Below are positions 26,300 to 37,442 of a stretch of 64,000 bases of DNA, piece after piece (the stretch's first letter is position 1; every line of letters begins with the position of its first letter). The DNA comes from Sphagnum compactum (Eukaryota; Bryophyta; Sphagnopsida; Sphagnales). The stretch lies in NCBI GenBank assembly GCA_965153455.1, contig OZ234495.1:15310875-15374874 (forward strand). Reading direction: 5' to 3'. The notes beneath the pieces are model-generated. The model worked only from the letters and a program-made list of their open reading frames with translations, ran no database searches and was not told the origin of the DNA. Both the position numbers and the translations under genes were made by a program.

Positions 26300-27290
26300 G
26301 GAAGGAAATTCCTTTGATCTTCATGTGCAATAAAGATTGTAATGATAAAAGTCTAGAGGTACACTCAAAATGACGCACCCCCAAACTCCTCAAGGGACCC
26401 AAAGGTGGGTCCCAAAGTGAAACAGTGGAAGAAGAATAGAGTTGGGCCACGCTCCCTAACTCACAACACTTTGGGGGTAGGAGGGTGTGTTGGATTTCCA
26501 AGATGGGACTAGGACGAATTCACAATCGAAAGTTCAAAATGATATCAACCTACACAACCAATAAAAAAGGGCGGTTAGTGCAAATCAAATGGAAGTGGTG
26601 CGACGGACTTAGTAAGGACAACCTTAAGCACAAGCTTCACACGACTTGCAACCTTTGGGAGGAGGCACCACTCCTTTCCCTATAATATATTTTGTGCCTC
26701 TCCGTGAGGACTACATCCAAATGACACTTTTCCCTAGGACTCCCAAGTGGGAGTCCTAAAACTGGCATTCTTGTTGTCCCAAAACTTTAGACATTTGTAT
26801 ATTTTTCAAATCAAATCAATATTGAGAGTGAGAGTAAACTATCTTATAGCCCATGAAAATATCTTTTCGATAGTGTATAGCACGCTCCAATCGGACTTCA
26901 TTTGACCCTTGCTATTAAAGGATTTGTGGTTGGGAGTCAAATTTTCAATTTGACCCTCGCCCCTTCTTTTGATCATAACTCATGCAAATAAGGTTTAAAT
27001 GCACAATGCGAGGGCACTTTAAGCATTTAAAATTCAAGACCTTTTTAATGGTATCACGGGGGCCCCATTTGGTGTTTATTTGCCTTTCCAACCAAGGTTA
27101 TGAACATTTGCAACTCCCGCATGAGTGTAATTCCCAAAATGGGAGTGCACTTGGGAGTCATTGGGGTTCATCCCTTGCACTCTCCCTCATTTATGAGAGT
27201 GCGTTTCACACCTAAACACATTATCGCCCTCATGGGCCCTTGGACTTCACTCTTAGTTACGAACCCAATGTTAGGGTTGCGACACAAAAT
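26300..27290. other. Unexplained island within the gypsy 5' region
   Basis: Base composition is more G+C-rich than its surroundings and no gag similarity is visible. It includes a perfect 10-bp inverted repeat (AGGACTCCCA / TGGGAGTCCT, 26736-26757) and several ...GGGAGT... motifs. It could be another nested element or a divergent part of the LTR/gag. No clear termini were found. Confidence 0.35.
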
Positions 27291-27359
27291 GACAAGCTCT
27301 AAGGCCATGGATGAGTCGTTTTGCTCGATAAAAAGTTTGAAGATGTGCACGATCAAGTG

Positions 27360-28230
27360 GAAAGGCTAAAGTTGGCGACATAGATGTGCAAAATTGATGA
27401 ATTGAAACTTTTCAAGATTGGCAGGCACAATCTAAGGGGAATATTCAAGAATTGGGTTAAAAAGTTAATGGTGATTCCCATGGATTGGTAGGCCATGAAG
27501 GTAGCCATGATGTTGAAGTATGGCATGATTGATAAGGAAGAGATCAAAGCCAAACTTGATTTTATTAAGCAAGAACCCAAACAGAGGATTTAGGCATATT
27601 ATGACTAGATGGAAAATTTGTTTGCATGGGGCAAACTGGAGGAAGTGGAATAGAAAAGAAGATTTAGGTCCTGCCTACGACCGGAAATTAGGAAGATGTG
27701 TGTGATGAGAGACTATGCCAGTATGGAATCTCTATTCAATGTTGCACTTAAAGTAGAATGGGTACTACCAAAACTTGGTGAAATTCCTTTTGAGTTATTA
27801 AAAGAAGAACATGAAGAAAAAATGAATGTTGGAAAATCTAATATGGAAAAACATGTACAATTGTTGAATGAATCTCCGATCAATTTATTGAGGAAGCAGA
27901 CGAAAATGCGAGCTAAGCCTGGATCTACTCTTGGAGTTTTCATTAGTTTCAATGGGTGCCAAATTTGTAGGGTAGAAGACCATCTTGCTATTAATTGTCC
28001 AAAATATGCTACTTCTAGACCAAAATGTCTGAAATGTGGGGAGCTATATAGGATAGAAAACTGTGGACCAAGGTGTAACTTTTGCAGAGGTCTAAGGCAC
28101 ATCAAGGAACATTGCTAGAAAAAAAAAAATCCCAAGACGGTTACAGCTACTAGAAATTACTTAGAAGTAATGGTTGATGATGAAGAGGCAATCAAAAATC
28201 AATTGGATAGAATTTTTGAAAATGATCATG
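27360..28230 (+). pseudogene. Gypsy gag remnant with zinc knuckles
   Basis: The capsid-like portion is broken by stops up to about 27660, then a 140-codon open stretch (27696-28118) remains. Cysteine/histidine clusters CQICRVEDHLAINC, CLKCGELYRIENC and CNFCRGLRHIKEHC are successive CCHC-type knuckles that bind RNA in gag. A TAG follows the last one. Confidence 0.75.
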
Positions 28231-28889
28231 ATTTTTTTTTCACACACTGGAGTTCCAAGGGGTGGAAACACAAAAAAAAGAGCCAATCACACCAAGGTTA
28301 AAGTCCTTTCCAAGGACTACATTTTCCACATGGTAATTTTCTATTAGTTTATACTGCATTTTTCACATAGTTTTTTAAACTGAATATCAAATTTGAGGCC
28401 AAATATGACATATAACATGATTAAGACTCAATTGTTTTCGCATCAAGCCTTACATTATAGTCAAATTTATAACTTTACTTTGAATCATGATTACAAATTC
28501 AAAACTATACTAGTGTTAAAGGACATTCAAGTATTGAAATTTGAAAAGGTATATGTATTTTTATTTTCTGAATGTTTTGAACACATGGATCCCTTCTTGT
28601 GGAATATATTAAAGTTCACAAAAAATTTGAAATGATTTTATGAACATTTGATAAAGGAAAATGACTTTTGATTTTAAAAAACCACATGTCCACATGTTTT
28701 TCTTGAGTGCTTTAAACATATAAAAGGACTCTTGAAACATGGTGAATTTTCATGGAAATTTTGTAGTTGCAACTTTAAAGGTATAAGAATTTTTTTTAAA
28801 ATAAAACAATTTTTTTGATATATAGTGATTTTTCAAATTTTCAAACAAAAATTAAAAAACTATCCACACACTGCTTGACTCCTTTTTTC

Positions 28890-29453
28890 CTACTTTCACC
28901 ATTAGGCAAAGACTTCCTTCGGAGCCCATTGCTAGAGAACTTGAAGGTGCTTATGTACTAAAGGGAAATTTAGCTTGTAGGAAGGATGTGGGAATTGGAT
29001 TGGAAAAGGATGTTGGAGTAAGGTCTAAAATTTTGACATATTTCATCAAGGGTAAGATATCTCTTACACCTTTGGAGACCATATTAACTATTATAGGGGA
29101 ATTGGAATATTTGGAAGGTTTAATCAAGTTGTCAAGATGGCAGAAGAATGAATAGCATAAGGCCATTCCAACAAATACAATGGCCCAACAACTACTCGTC
29201 GGATTAGCATCAACAAGAACCACATAATCAAGACATTACATTTATTAGTCGAAATCAACAACTACATCATGGAAAGCTTGGTAGACACGAGAGCATCAAT
29301 GTTTGTGTTGGTAGCCACTATGGTGAGGGAGTTGGGGATTGTGCACCTGCTAGATGGGTATGAGTCTTATAAAATTGCCTTAGGTGTGGTGATGCATGTG
29401 CTTGGAAGAATGGAAGGTTTGTTAGTACGAATTGGGGAAACAAAGTCTAACAT
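28890..29453 (+). pseudogene. Gypsy protease region, 5' part
   Basis: A KGKISLTPLETILTI segment (about 29050) precedes the aspartic protease. The active-site motif reads LVDTRAS at about 29280, where intact proteases have DTGA, so the essential glycine is replaced by arginine. The frame is then cut at 29453 by a CACTA element and resumes at 32099. Confidence 0.7.
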
Positions 29454-29809
29454 CACTAGTAGAAATCAATCAAAATGTAACCACTCCATTTACTACTACA
29501 TGCAACTTATAGTCGTTTGCAACTGGATTTGGGAATATTTGCAACTACAAAACCAAATTTCAACTATTTTGGTCATTCTCACAACTATGATGCAACTATT
29601 AAAATTTTCATCCTATTGGTTGGATCAATTTTACATTCATTTTCATCCATTAATAGGTTGATATGTCCCATTAGTCATAGTAGTCACCAAATTAGTTGCA
29701 TCCTAAAGGTATTCTACAATGACATACGGGTGTATTTTAATGTATGTACTAAAATTATATGTATATGCATACGTATGTATATTGTTCATATAATGAATCT
29801 CAAAATTAA

Positions 29810-30830
29810 TATTTGAACTTTGAATTTTTTATTCAAATTTGAAAATTGATATTTCAATTATGAAAACTACTATTTTAATTTTTAAAAACAATATTAGAAA
29901 TTGAAACTTGATATTTGAATCTGAAAATTATTATTTCAATTGTTTAAAAGATTATTTGAATTTCAAATTTTTGATTTGAATATGATATTTTCAATTTAAA
30001 TTCAAAAAGGCTTCTTTGATCTAAAAATTGATATTTGAATTCTAAATTCATGTTTTCGAATCCAAAAATTAGTATTTCAATTCAGAAAGTTATTAATTGA
30101 TTATAAAAAAGGACATTTTAATTTTGAATATTTTTATATGAATATGGAAATTTATATTTCAATTTCGAAAAAAAATCATTTAACTTTTCAATAATCATTT
30201 GATTTGAACCTGAAATTTCAATTCCAAATTATTATTTGGGATTTTCAAAATTAATACTTCTAGTCTGAAAATTATTAATTGAGTCTAAAAATGGACATTT
30301 CAATTTGAATATTGTTATTTGAATCTGAAAATTTACATTTCAATTCTGGAAATTGTTATATTTAAATTTTAAAAAATTATTTGATCTAGAAATTGATATT
30401 TGAATTCTAAATTATTATTTTCGAATCTAGAAATTAGTATTTCAATTCAAAAACTATATTGAGTCTAAAAATTGACATTTTGATTTTAAATATTTTTATT
30501 TCAACTTGAAATTTGTTATTTGAATTTTGAAGTTTTAAATTTAAATTTTAAGAAATTATTTGACTTGAAAGTTGAAATTTGAATTCCAAATTATTAATTA
30601 GGAGTTTCGAAATTAATATTTCAATGCAGAAAATTATTAGTTGAGTCTTAATATGGGCAATTTAATTTTGAATATTATTATTTGAATCTAAAAATTGACA
30701 TTTCAATTCTGAAATTTGTTATTTAACTTCAAAAAACTTATTTGATCTAAAATTTGATATTTGAATTACTATTTTGGAATCTTAAATTTATATTGTAATT
30801 GAAAAAAATATTGATTGAGTTTTAAGGGTT
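29810..30830. repeat. Degenerate repeat array in the CACTA element
   Basis: About 1 kb of diverged, recurrent units built from AAAATTGATATTTGAATT, ATTTCAATTC and ATTATTTGAATCTGAAA phrases, with an apparent period of a few tens of bases. No frame or palindrome explains it. It looks like old tandem amplification. Confidence 0.7.
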
Positions 30831-31263
30831 TTTGCTACTAGTGTTATCCATAATAATCACTTCTATAAATAATTATAAATGATTATGTTTATTCAATCTA
30901 AGTTACACTAACTAATTATTGTTATAACATAGATTTGCATATTATCTATTTTATATTCTTATATTAGAAAAAATTAATTAATGTAATTAATGTGACATTA
31001 TTTTAAAACCATTGCAAGTACGTCATATAAGAATTAATTAATATGTGCATAATTATTTTTAAATTTAACATAATTATTCACATTTTGTAATTTATAACTT
31101 CAAACTTAAATTAAAATTTTGGGGAAATTATAGTGTAGTTAAAATAATAATTTTACTAATTTTAATTTCATGACTATTATATAATAATATTATTATCTCA
31201 TTAAATAATTAGTAATTTTATTAGTTAATTAGTTAGCTAGTAAGTTGTCACTTACCTATTTAA

Positions 31264-31423
31264 TTATATACTTTTCAAGATGATAATGAAAGCTAAAACA
31301 TATGGGATAAGTTTTTTAGTTGCAAGTCATTTGCAACTAAAAATGTTTAGTTGCAAATGACTTGCAACTAAAAAGTTTATCCCATATGTTTTGGCTTTCA
31401 TTTTCATCTTAAAAAGTATATAA
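31264..31423. repeat. Large foldback with ~78-bp arms
   Basis: The arms 31264-31341 and 31345-31423 are nearly perfect reverse complements, with a loop of only about 3-4 bases (around AATG). Landmarks are TTATATACTTTT, ACATATGGGATAA and TTTAGTTGCAAGTCATTTGC on the left, and their complements on the right. Within each arm TTTAGTTGCAA/TTTGCAACTAAA is itself palindromic, giving a hairpin of hairpins. Confidence 0.9.
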
Positions 31424-31554
31424 ACAAGGTGTTTTGTCTTTATATATTCATATTTAAAAACATGCACATATGGGATGAGCCATTGAAAACAACTTAACCC
31501 AAAATAAAATAAAAATATTCATGTGTTTACACCTAATTACATACTTCCCGAACT

Positions 31555-31680
31555 TACCTACCTACTTTCCTACCTACCTACCTACCTAAGTAGATATTTG
31601 GCCTAGGTAGGTAAATAGGTTTTATCTAGATAGGTGTTTAGCCTAGAAGGGTAGGTAGGTACCTAGTTCAACCTACATAC
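31555..31680. repeat. Inverted TACC/GGTA tetranucleotide clusters
   Basis: CTACCTACCTACCTACCTAA near 31570 faces GGTAGGTA-type runs near 31610 and 31655, so the strands can pair. It lies in the 3' part of the CACTA element. Confidence 0.6.
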
Positions 31681-32098
31681 CTAAATATTGATTTAATATT
31701 GACAAATTTAATTAATATGCCACATGGCAAATTTCTATTGCACCACGTGTCACAATCTAAACCATCCAAATATATAAATTAAACGTCTTGAATTATTTCA
31801 AAATAATAGATATATATTTTTAATTATTAAGAGTTGGGACACGTGGCAACACATAATTTGTTCCCTTGTTCACCCAAAAAGTCGCATCCTAGTTGCAAGC
31901 GACAATACGTATATGACAAGTCAAAGGATGAAGGTGTATTTTGTTGACTTTTTCTTTCATCCAAAATTTGTTGTCGTTTGCGACTAGTGTCGTTTGCGAC
32001 TTGTCCAACGCGACTATTAAGATTTTAGTTGCAAATGTCGCTTGCAACTAAAAATTAGTCGCATGGACCAGTTACAAAATGGCCATTTTCTACTAGTG

Positions 32099-32275
32099 CA
32101 TGGTGTTTATGGTGGTTGACACCAACTATGATGTGCTTTTAGGACTCCATTTCTTAATCAAAATTGGCGTTGTTGTGGATGTTGAAAGAGGTTTGATCTA
32201 ATTTAGGCAAAGCCTTGGGTCCAATGTCCAAGTACTTCCACTTAACATGGTCAATATGTTGAAGTTAGTGGTGGA
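32099..32275 (+). pseudogene. Gypsy protease region, 3' part
   Basis: It continues the protease frame interrupted at 29453 with VDTNYDVLLGLHFLIKIG, a typical C-terminal gypsy protease motif. A stop follows near 32278. Confidence 0.7.
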
Positions 32276-32739
32276 ATAGCCTAGCCATTATAAGAAATCT
32301 ATTAATTAGATAACTCCTATGTTTTCTCATTTGAGTTTGGTTGACAAGATGGAGTAAACAAGGCCAATTCTTGATTTGGAATACTAGGAAGAAACAATTG
32401 AGAAAGATTCAGATGGGAACTAGTATAAGGATAATCTTGGGTTTGACTTTAGTTCATATGGAGATGAAAAGACTAACTCAATTGCAAGATATAGTAGGCT
32501 AAGTTTAATGATTAAAGAAGAATAAGAGCATGGTGCAAAGTTTAAAAACCAAGGATTGAATGAACTAATTGAGATTGAAGCACCCCATTAGTACTTCAAC
32601 CTAGTTATGGAGGCATAGGTAGATGAATTCATGAACAAAATAGTTTTGGTGGAGGACAACTATGAAGATTGGTTGAAGTGGGCATCCCATGAAGAACAAC
32701 AAAACATTTGTTAGTTTCAAAGGGATGTGATCAACAATG

Positions 32740-33890
32740 AATGCCATTTCTGTTCCAATTAAAAGGTGCCAACAATGGGCAACCTAGCATTGAAATTGAA
32801 CTTGATATTGTCAGTGAGGGGAGGTGGGATCAGATCAAGAAATTAATCAAGATGGACCTTGATTTTGATCAAGACAAAGCCAACACATTATGGCAAGTCC
32901 TAGAGAACTATGTTGATGTGCTTGCATGGCACAAGCAGGAATTGGGGTGATGCATGGTTTGTGAACATATGATTGACACCCAGGGATTGCCACCCTGCCA
33001 CATTAGCCCTAACAAACTTTCTTTTGGGAGGAAGCAAAGGTAAATCAGCAGATCCAAACATTGGTGAAATTGGGAAAAATGAAGGCCAGTTCTTTGAAGT
33101 ACGATTGCAAGGTCACCTTATTAGTCAAAAAGGATGGAAGTAAACATTTTTGTGGAGACTATCACCCATTAAATGCTTAGACTTCAAGGGATGCATATCT
33201 TATGCCCTTGATCAATGATGTACTGAGCTAGATGGGGTTCACAAAATGGTTCACCATTTTAGATTTGTAAAGTGGCTTTTGGCAAATCATGATGAACCCT
33301 GGCAATGTGAAAAAGACGACGTTTATTACCAAAACAAGACTATATGAATGGCTACTAATGCCATTCGGATTGAAGAACGCAACCAATACGTTCTTTAGGA
33401 CGATGACCAACATCTTTTCTAAGTGGCTATAACAATTTCTTAAGGTGTTTATGGATGACCTTAATATCCATGATGTCACATCGGAAGCACATTTTAATCA
33501 CATCCGTATGGTGTTGCAAAGACTAAGGGATGTGAATCTAAAGCTTAATCCCAATAAGTGTATATTTTCTGCTAAGAATATCATATTTTTGGGACTTGTG
33601 GTTGGGAAGTCAAGAACTTATCTTGACCCAGATAAGGTGAAAACTATAGTTGAATTTCTTGATCCTAAAACTTTCAACATTCAGGCATTTATGGGTTTAA
33701 CAAGATACTACTAAAATTACATCCAAGGATATGCAAGTATTGTTACCCCTTTGTTTGAGCTGACAAAATAGGATATTGCCTTCCAATGGAACCTAGATTG
33801 TCAAAAGGCATTTGATCAACTTAAACATGCGCTTATTTCAACTCCAATATTGGCAAGACCGGATTTATGTAAGGCATTTATCCAAAATGT
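32740..33890 (+). pseudogene. Gypsy reverse transcriptase remnant
   Basis: A linker frame (32741-32950) leads into RT blocks: VTLLVKKDGSKHFCGDY near 33115, LMPFGLKNATNTFF near 33355 and the catalytic FMDDL near 33448. The longest open piece is 33445-33714. At least six in-frame stops interrupt the domain, so it is inactive. Confidence 0.85.
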
Positions 33891-34390
33891 AGATTAGTCG
33901 GCCAAGGGAGTTAACGTTATATTATCTCAGAAAGATAGGAAGAAGGAATGTGTGATTGCCTATGCCAGTAAGGGACTGTCTATTGTCTAGCAAAAATTCC
34001 TATGGAGGGGGAATATTATGCCCTAATTTGGGGGGATTATGCATTTTTGCCAATTTATTCATTAAAATCATTTTACATTAAGGACGAACCACAAACCTTT
34101 GGAATGGCTTGCAACGATGTCTAATGTTTATGGTTGGAGAGGGCATTGGATAGACCTGTTATAGGATTTCAACTTCAAGATTCTACATCGACCATGATTT
34201 AATGTGGACACTCTTAGTCATAATCTAGTGGGCAACATAAATTTAATGAAGACTTCTCTGAAGAAATCCAATACATCATATTGTTGCAAGAAATGGGCAT
34301 ATAAACATGGATTGGGAGAAGAAGCCTGCACAGAATTACCCAACCTATTTGTGGTGAAGCATGTCATAGATTGTGACGCGGTAAGCTAGG
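33780..34390 (+). pseudogene. Gypsy RNase H-like domain remnant
   Basis: QKAFDQLKHALISTPILARPD (about 33805) and the later TNHKPLEWLA segment (about 34090) are the hallmarks of the gypsy RNase H. Stops and at least one frameshift break it. Confidence 0.75.
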
Positions 34391-34764
34391 AAGACCCAAC
34401 CAACTCTCAAAATGAGATACACAAGAGTGAGGTGGCATATATATCACCTATTCTGAAAAAAATAAGAAGGCCTACTATGGACAAGGGGTACATGTTGGGA
34501 GTTGGTAGCAAAAGCTTAGTCAATGGTGGAAGTTGAATCACTTTATGATGTAAAAGAAAGTATTGATGATGACAGTGTTTGTGAAGGTAGTGACCAAAAG
34601 CATTGGGATGTTTGGTGTCACCTCAATTGCTTGCAATTTTTGCAAACTAAGCAAATGCTTCCTAATGTCAATGATGAAGAATCTTTGCGAATCAAAAGGC
34701 GGGCTCAAAACTATATTTGGAAAAGATGATGGTACCCAAGTCTAAAGAAAAGAATAACATTGTT

Positions 34765-35241
34765 CTAGAAATGCATTAGGAGATTGGGCACTTTGGAGAA
34801 CAACAAACATTGGCAGAAATTTGTAAGCGTTTTTACTAACACAACCACACAGAATTAGTAAAGGAAATGGTCAAGGCATGCAAGGAATGCCAAATGGTAA
34901 AGCACACTGGCAACATTACATTAGATGTTAAAGACTTGAAGAGTATCCTTGTATGTGACTTGTTCTACAAAGTTGCATTGGACACTGCTAAACCGCTTCC
35001 AGAAACAAAAAGGGGCAATAAGTACATTTTGGTTGTTATTGACCATTATTCCAAGTGATTTCAAATGAAAGTGGTACTTGACCACATTGTTGCTACTAGT
35101 GTTGTTTTTTTTTTAAAGAGATTATCTATAAATATGGTGTCCCTAAGTATGTTTTCACTAACAATGGAGGAAAGTGGTCTGTTGAATTTGATAATCTATG
35201 CAAGGTTTATGGTATTCACCATCAATACACAACACCATAAT
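34765..35241 (+). pseudogene. Gypsy integrase remnant, 5' part
   Basis: The HHCC finger is partly visible (GHFGEQQT near 34785, then CKECQMVKHTGN near 34880). The start of the catalytic core follows, with VALDTAKPLP and KYILVVIDHYSK. The frame is degraded, and is then cut at 35241 by a second CACTA element. Confidence 0.75.
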
Positions 35242-37442
35242 CACTTCTACAAAAACATGATTTTTAAGCTACTAGCATCATGTCTAAAATGACTATATAA
35301 TCGATATCAAGAATACACTAGTAGTCTAAAATGACTAAATGTGTTCATCATGACCAAGATTTAAAGTACCAATGTCCATTATGACTAAAAAATTTAACAT
35401 TATGGTCAAATCAGACAATATGTTGCACACATGGTAAGTGTGGGTGCCGTTGACTAATGCAACTAACATGACAAGAATTAATCATAAAATATGACACACA
35501 TGATTATAGTTTTATTTTTAATGTCGTGGTATTTATAAAATGGAAAAAAAATTCATGCTCTCATCTTAAAAACTTCATTACAAAAAAAATGACAAAAGGT
35601 ATAGTTATCATATTTTTCAATTACTATTCATAATATATTCAAATAAATAAATAAATTACAATGAGAAAATTTTGAAAAAAAGGTAATGAAAAAGTGGAGT
35701 ATTAATTTAAAATTTTCTACTTTTGTAAAAATTATAGAAAAAAATCATAATAATTACCTCAATGTACATGTTAATCTTGAATTATTCAAATTCCATTATT
35801 CAAATTGTATTTGTGATGAATCAATTGAATGCATATATATGTCCAAAATAAATTAGCCCCAAATTAAACCATCTATTTATTTATTTATGATTAAATGACA
35901 TGAGTAAAATGGAATAATAAAATAAAATAAATTATTTTAATTATAAAAATAGAAGAAAACTAATTTATATCTCATTTAAATTTGAAACTTGAAATTAAAA
36001 ATTAATTAATTTATAAAATTGTAATAAAATCCATTGTTACTACAAAAACATTGTAATGTTGAATTCAATTTTTTAACTTTTATTACAAAAATTGATATAA
36101 GATTGAAGGCATATAAAATATAAATACCATAATTTTGAAAATGATTTTTTTTGGTTATGATACTTTAAAAATATTTTGTTAATTTTTTTTTTTGATAAAC
36201 ATGTGGCATAAATCAAAATATGTAAATTAATGGAATGTCTAAAACTTTGGATTTAAAATATTATAAAATTGAAGTCAATGATGAAAATAAGGAAACCATA
36301 TGTACCCAAAAAGTTATATGCGAGCAATTTCTAACCCAAGCAAAAAAAAACATTACTTGAATTTTCTAAACAAATATTGAAAACGTTTTGAAATTGAAAG
36401 GAATCACAAAGTTCAATACGATTATGATAATAATTTTTTTTATAGAAATAATTATGGATTATAACTCAATCAAAGATTTAATACTATATATATGAATTTT
36501 TAATTAAGTGATTTAATTAATTGTTCACATTTTGAAACTTAAGAAATAAAAAAAATCAATGTAATTGTGAAAGTAAATGTGTTATTGAAATAATTATATT
36601 TCAAACATTACATATGAGTTTTTAAAATAAATATTACAGACTATCTAAGTTGTTGTACATTTTGAAATGGTAAAATATCACAAAGTTTCATAAAAGTTAA
36701 TAAATTAAATGTGTTTAAATAATATTTGTATATATAACTCAATTCAAAGTTTCAAATGATGCATTTGAATTTGTTAATTAATGAATATTTAGAATAATTA
36801 TGATTTACATTTTTTTAATTAAAAAATTAAAAAATTAATGTAATAATAAACCTACCAAATCAATAATCAAATAGTGATATTAAAAATCATTTTTTTCAAA
36901 ATATGTGTTTATATATTTTGCAATGTCATTTTTTATCATCACGTGAGGTGATGGCTTAGTGGTTAAGGCCTTGGAGTGTTGCCAAAAAGGTTGTGAGTTC
37001 AAACCTTACTTGGAGCATTCATCATTAAAAAAAATCTCGAGTTTGGGGATTCAAAAGCATATGACGCCAATTGACGCAATTTGTCAATGTGATTTACCAT
37101 TAAGTTAGTTCGATTTTTAATTTATTTTTTCAAGCATTGAATCATCATAGATCAAGGGTGGCGACATTTTGGATTCAAACTATATTTCAAAAATATTAAA
37201 GTTCCATAATGTCATTATATATGAACATATAAATAATATAAAATCTAATTGAAAATCAAATTAAAAAATGCCATGTCAACTAATAGCCTTAGTCATGTTA
37301 GTCATACATTTTTAGTCACATTTGTATAAAAAACAACTAGTTTATTATGATTACAACCAATTTTGTCCATTGTCTAATGTGACTAAAAGTATGACTAAAC
37401 TTAGTGAAAAATTTAGCTTAAAAACACATATTTATAGTTGTG
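35242..37442. mobile_element. Second non-autonomous CACTA-type transposon, 2201 bp
   Basis: The 5' end reads CACTTCTACAAAAACATG. The reverse complement of the 3' end reads CACAACTATAAATATGTG, and both continue into TTTTTAAGCTA. The ends are thus imperfect but clear inverted repeats. AAT flanks both sides (35239-35241 and 37443-37445). Excising the element with one AAT rejoins the integrase frame at a conserved NGMV..L motif. Sub-terminal ATGACTAAA/TTTAGTCA motifs recur near both ends. The element is AT-rich, has no transposase, and contains a tRNA-like segment. Confidence 0.85.
36945..37020 (+). repeat. tRNA-like (SINE-like) segment inside the second CACTA element
   Basis: TGGCTTAGTGGTTAAGGCC (from 36952) fits the pol III A box and can pair as a D arm (GGC/GCC). 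GAGTTCAAACC (from 36996) fits the B box and lies in a T arm (GTGAG / CTTAC). A-to-B spacing is about 45 bp. The acceptor stem does not pair, so this is not a working tRNA gene. A tRNA-derived SINE or tRNA pseudogene is more likely. Confidence 0.55.

Larger units (their letters stand above)
29454..32098. mobile_element. Non-autonomous CACTA (En/Spm-type) transposon, 2645 bp
   Basis: It starts CACTAGTAGAAA and ends TTTCTACTAGTG, a perfect 12-bp terminal inverted repeat of the CACTA superfamily, with weaker similarity for about 15 bp further in. It is flanked by CAT on both sides (29451-29453 and 32099-32101), the 3-bp target duplication expected. Removing the element and one CAT restores a continuous protease frame, which confirms the boundaries. 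It has no transposase-like frame. The ends are rich in TTGCAACT/AGTTGCAA motifs, the interior is AT-rich and repetitive, and it contains a long foldback at 31264-31423. Confidence 0.9.

Noticed and set aside
26736-26757. 10-bp hairpin followed by CTGG as a Helitron 3' end
   Set aside because: The hairpin is followed by CTGG after only 4 bases, not the usual CTRR (mostly CTAG) at about 10, and no matching 5' TC end or Rep/helicase sequence was found.
36945-37020. Functional tRNA gene
   Set aside because: The acceptor stem does not pair and the anticodon arm is poor, so only the pol III promoter boxes and D/T arms are kept.
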